From contig CAKZNJ010000596.1 in NCBI GenBank assembly GCA_937129505.1, forward strand, positions 1-5,148: 5,148 nt of DNA, read 5' to 3'. This DNA is from an uncultured Anaerolineae bacterium. Its GTDB lineage: Bacteria > Chloroflexota > Anaerolineae > Anaerolineales > UBA4823. The translations under genes were made by a program, and so were the position numbers. Of the stretch, positions 5,044-5,148 are shown one piece after another (the stretch's first letter is position 1; the number at the start of each line of letters is the position of its first letter). The notes under the pieces were generated by a model. The model saw only the letters and a program-made list of their open reading frames with translations, was not told the origin of the DNA and did no database searches.

Positions 5044-5148
5044 GTGAACAAGCTCTTCCCCATCTCTGCCCGCCTTCACTGCAACGCCTGCAGGATAGCC
5101 ATTTTTCTCTTCGCGGGCTTGCTTTTGGGAGGCGACAAAATAGGGCTG
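5044..5148 (+). CDS. N-terminus of a third exported or membrane protein (runs off the window)
   Basis: GTG 5044 opens a frame that stays open to the last base (35 codons). It starts MNKLFPISARLHCNACR and continues into a hydrophobic stretch, IAIFLFAGLLLGG (residues 18-30), as in a signal peptide or first transmembrane segment preceded by basic residues. The strong ribosome-binding site, the 23-base gap from the propeller gene and the same strand point to a third member of the operon that encodes the LamG and propeller proteins. The CNAC pair (residues 13-16) before the hydrophobic core is unusual for a signal peptide, but it is too short to interpret. The family cannot be recognised from this fragment. 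Confidence 0.55.
   Translation, partial: MNKLFPISARLHCNACRIAIFLFAGLLLGGDKIGL

Noticed and set aside
1..5148. tRNA, rRNA, CRISPR array, riboswitch or defence system
   Set aside because: I saw no cloverleaf, spaced palindromic repeats or known riboswitch core. The only defence-related gene is the broken methyltransferase, with no restriction enzyme beside it in the window.

Overview
The window looks like a chromosomal stretch of a member of the Chloroflexota, perhaps of the Anaerolineae/Caldilineae kind. This is inferred from style, not from a marker gene. Two exported proteins carry a YLPL(V/I) motif just after the signal peptide, and one continues into a Thr/Pro-rich linker; both traits are common in secreted proteins of that phylum. 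An ISAs1-type transposase end and a GRNxTNPPV heme-binding-protein remnant fit the same picture. All genes are on the + strand.

Bases 1-1122 are a graveyard. One open frame without a start inside the window (1-825) joins the C-terminus of an ISAs1-type transposase (1-~297) directly to the 3' part of a DNA methyltransferase gene (~298-860). The methyltransferase has lost its N-terminal half, has TSSPY in place of the catalytic TSPPY, and is frameshifted at a T-run (709-713). Next comes a short membrane-anchor remnant (944-1122) that resembles the start of small heme-binding-domain proteins. It also needs a one-base correction, in an A-run.

An intact family I inorganic pyrophosphatase (1122-1733) starts inside the stop codon of that remnant (TGATG).

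A 231-base gap follows (1734-1964). It holds a weak hairpin after the pyrophosphatase gene and an array of four direct repeats with an 11-base period, placed just upstream of a TACAAT -10-like element. This arrangement resembles a promoter activated by a PhoB/OmpR-type response regulator.

From 1965 to the window end there is an apparent operon of exported proteins: a LamG/concanavalin-A-like lectin-fold protein (1965-2969), a PQQ-type beta-propeller protein with a C-terminal OB-fold-like domain (2990-5020), and the first 35 codons of a third protein with a hydrophobic N-terminus (from GTG 5044). The gaps are about 20 bases and each gene has a good ribosome-binding site. The joint role of these proteins is unknown; the domains suggest cell-surface binding rather than a pathway I can name.
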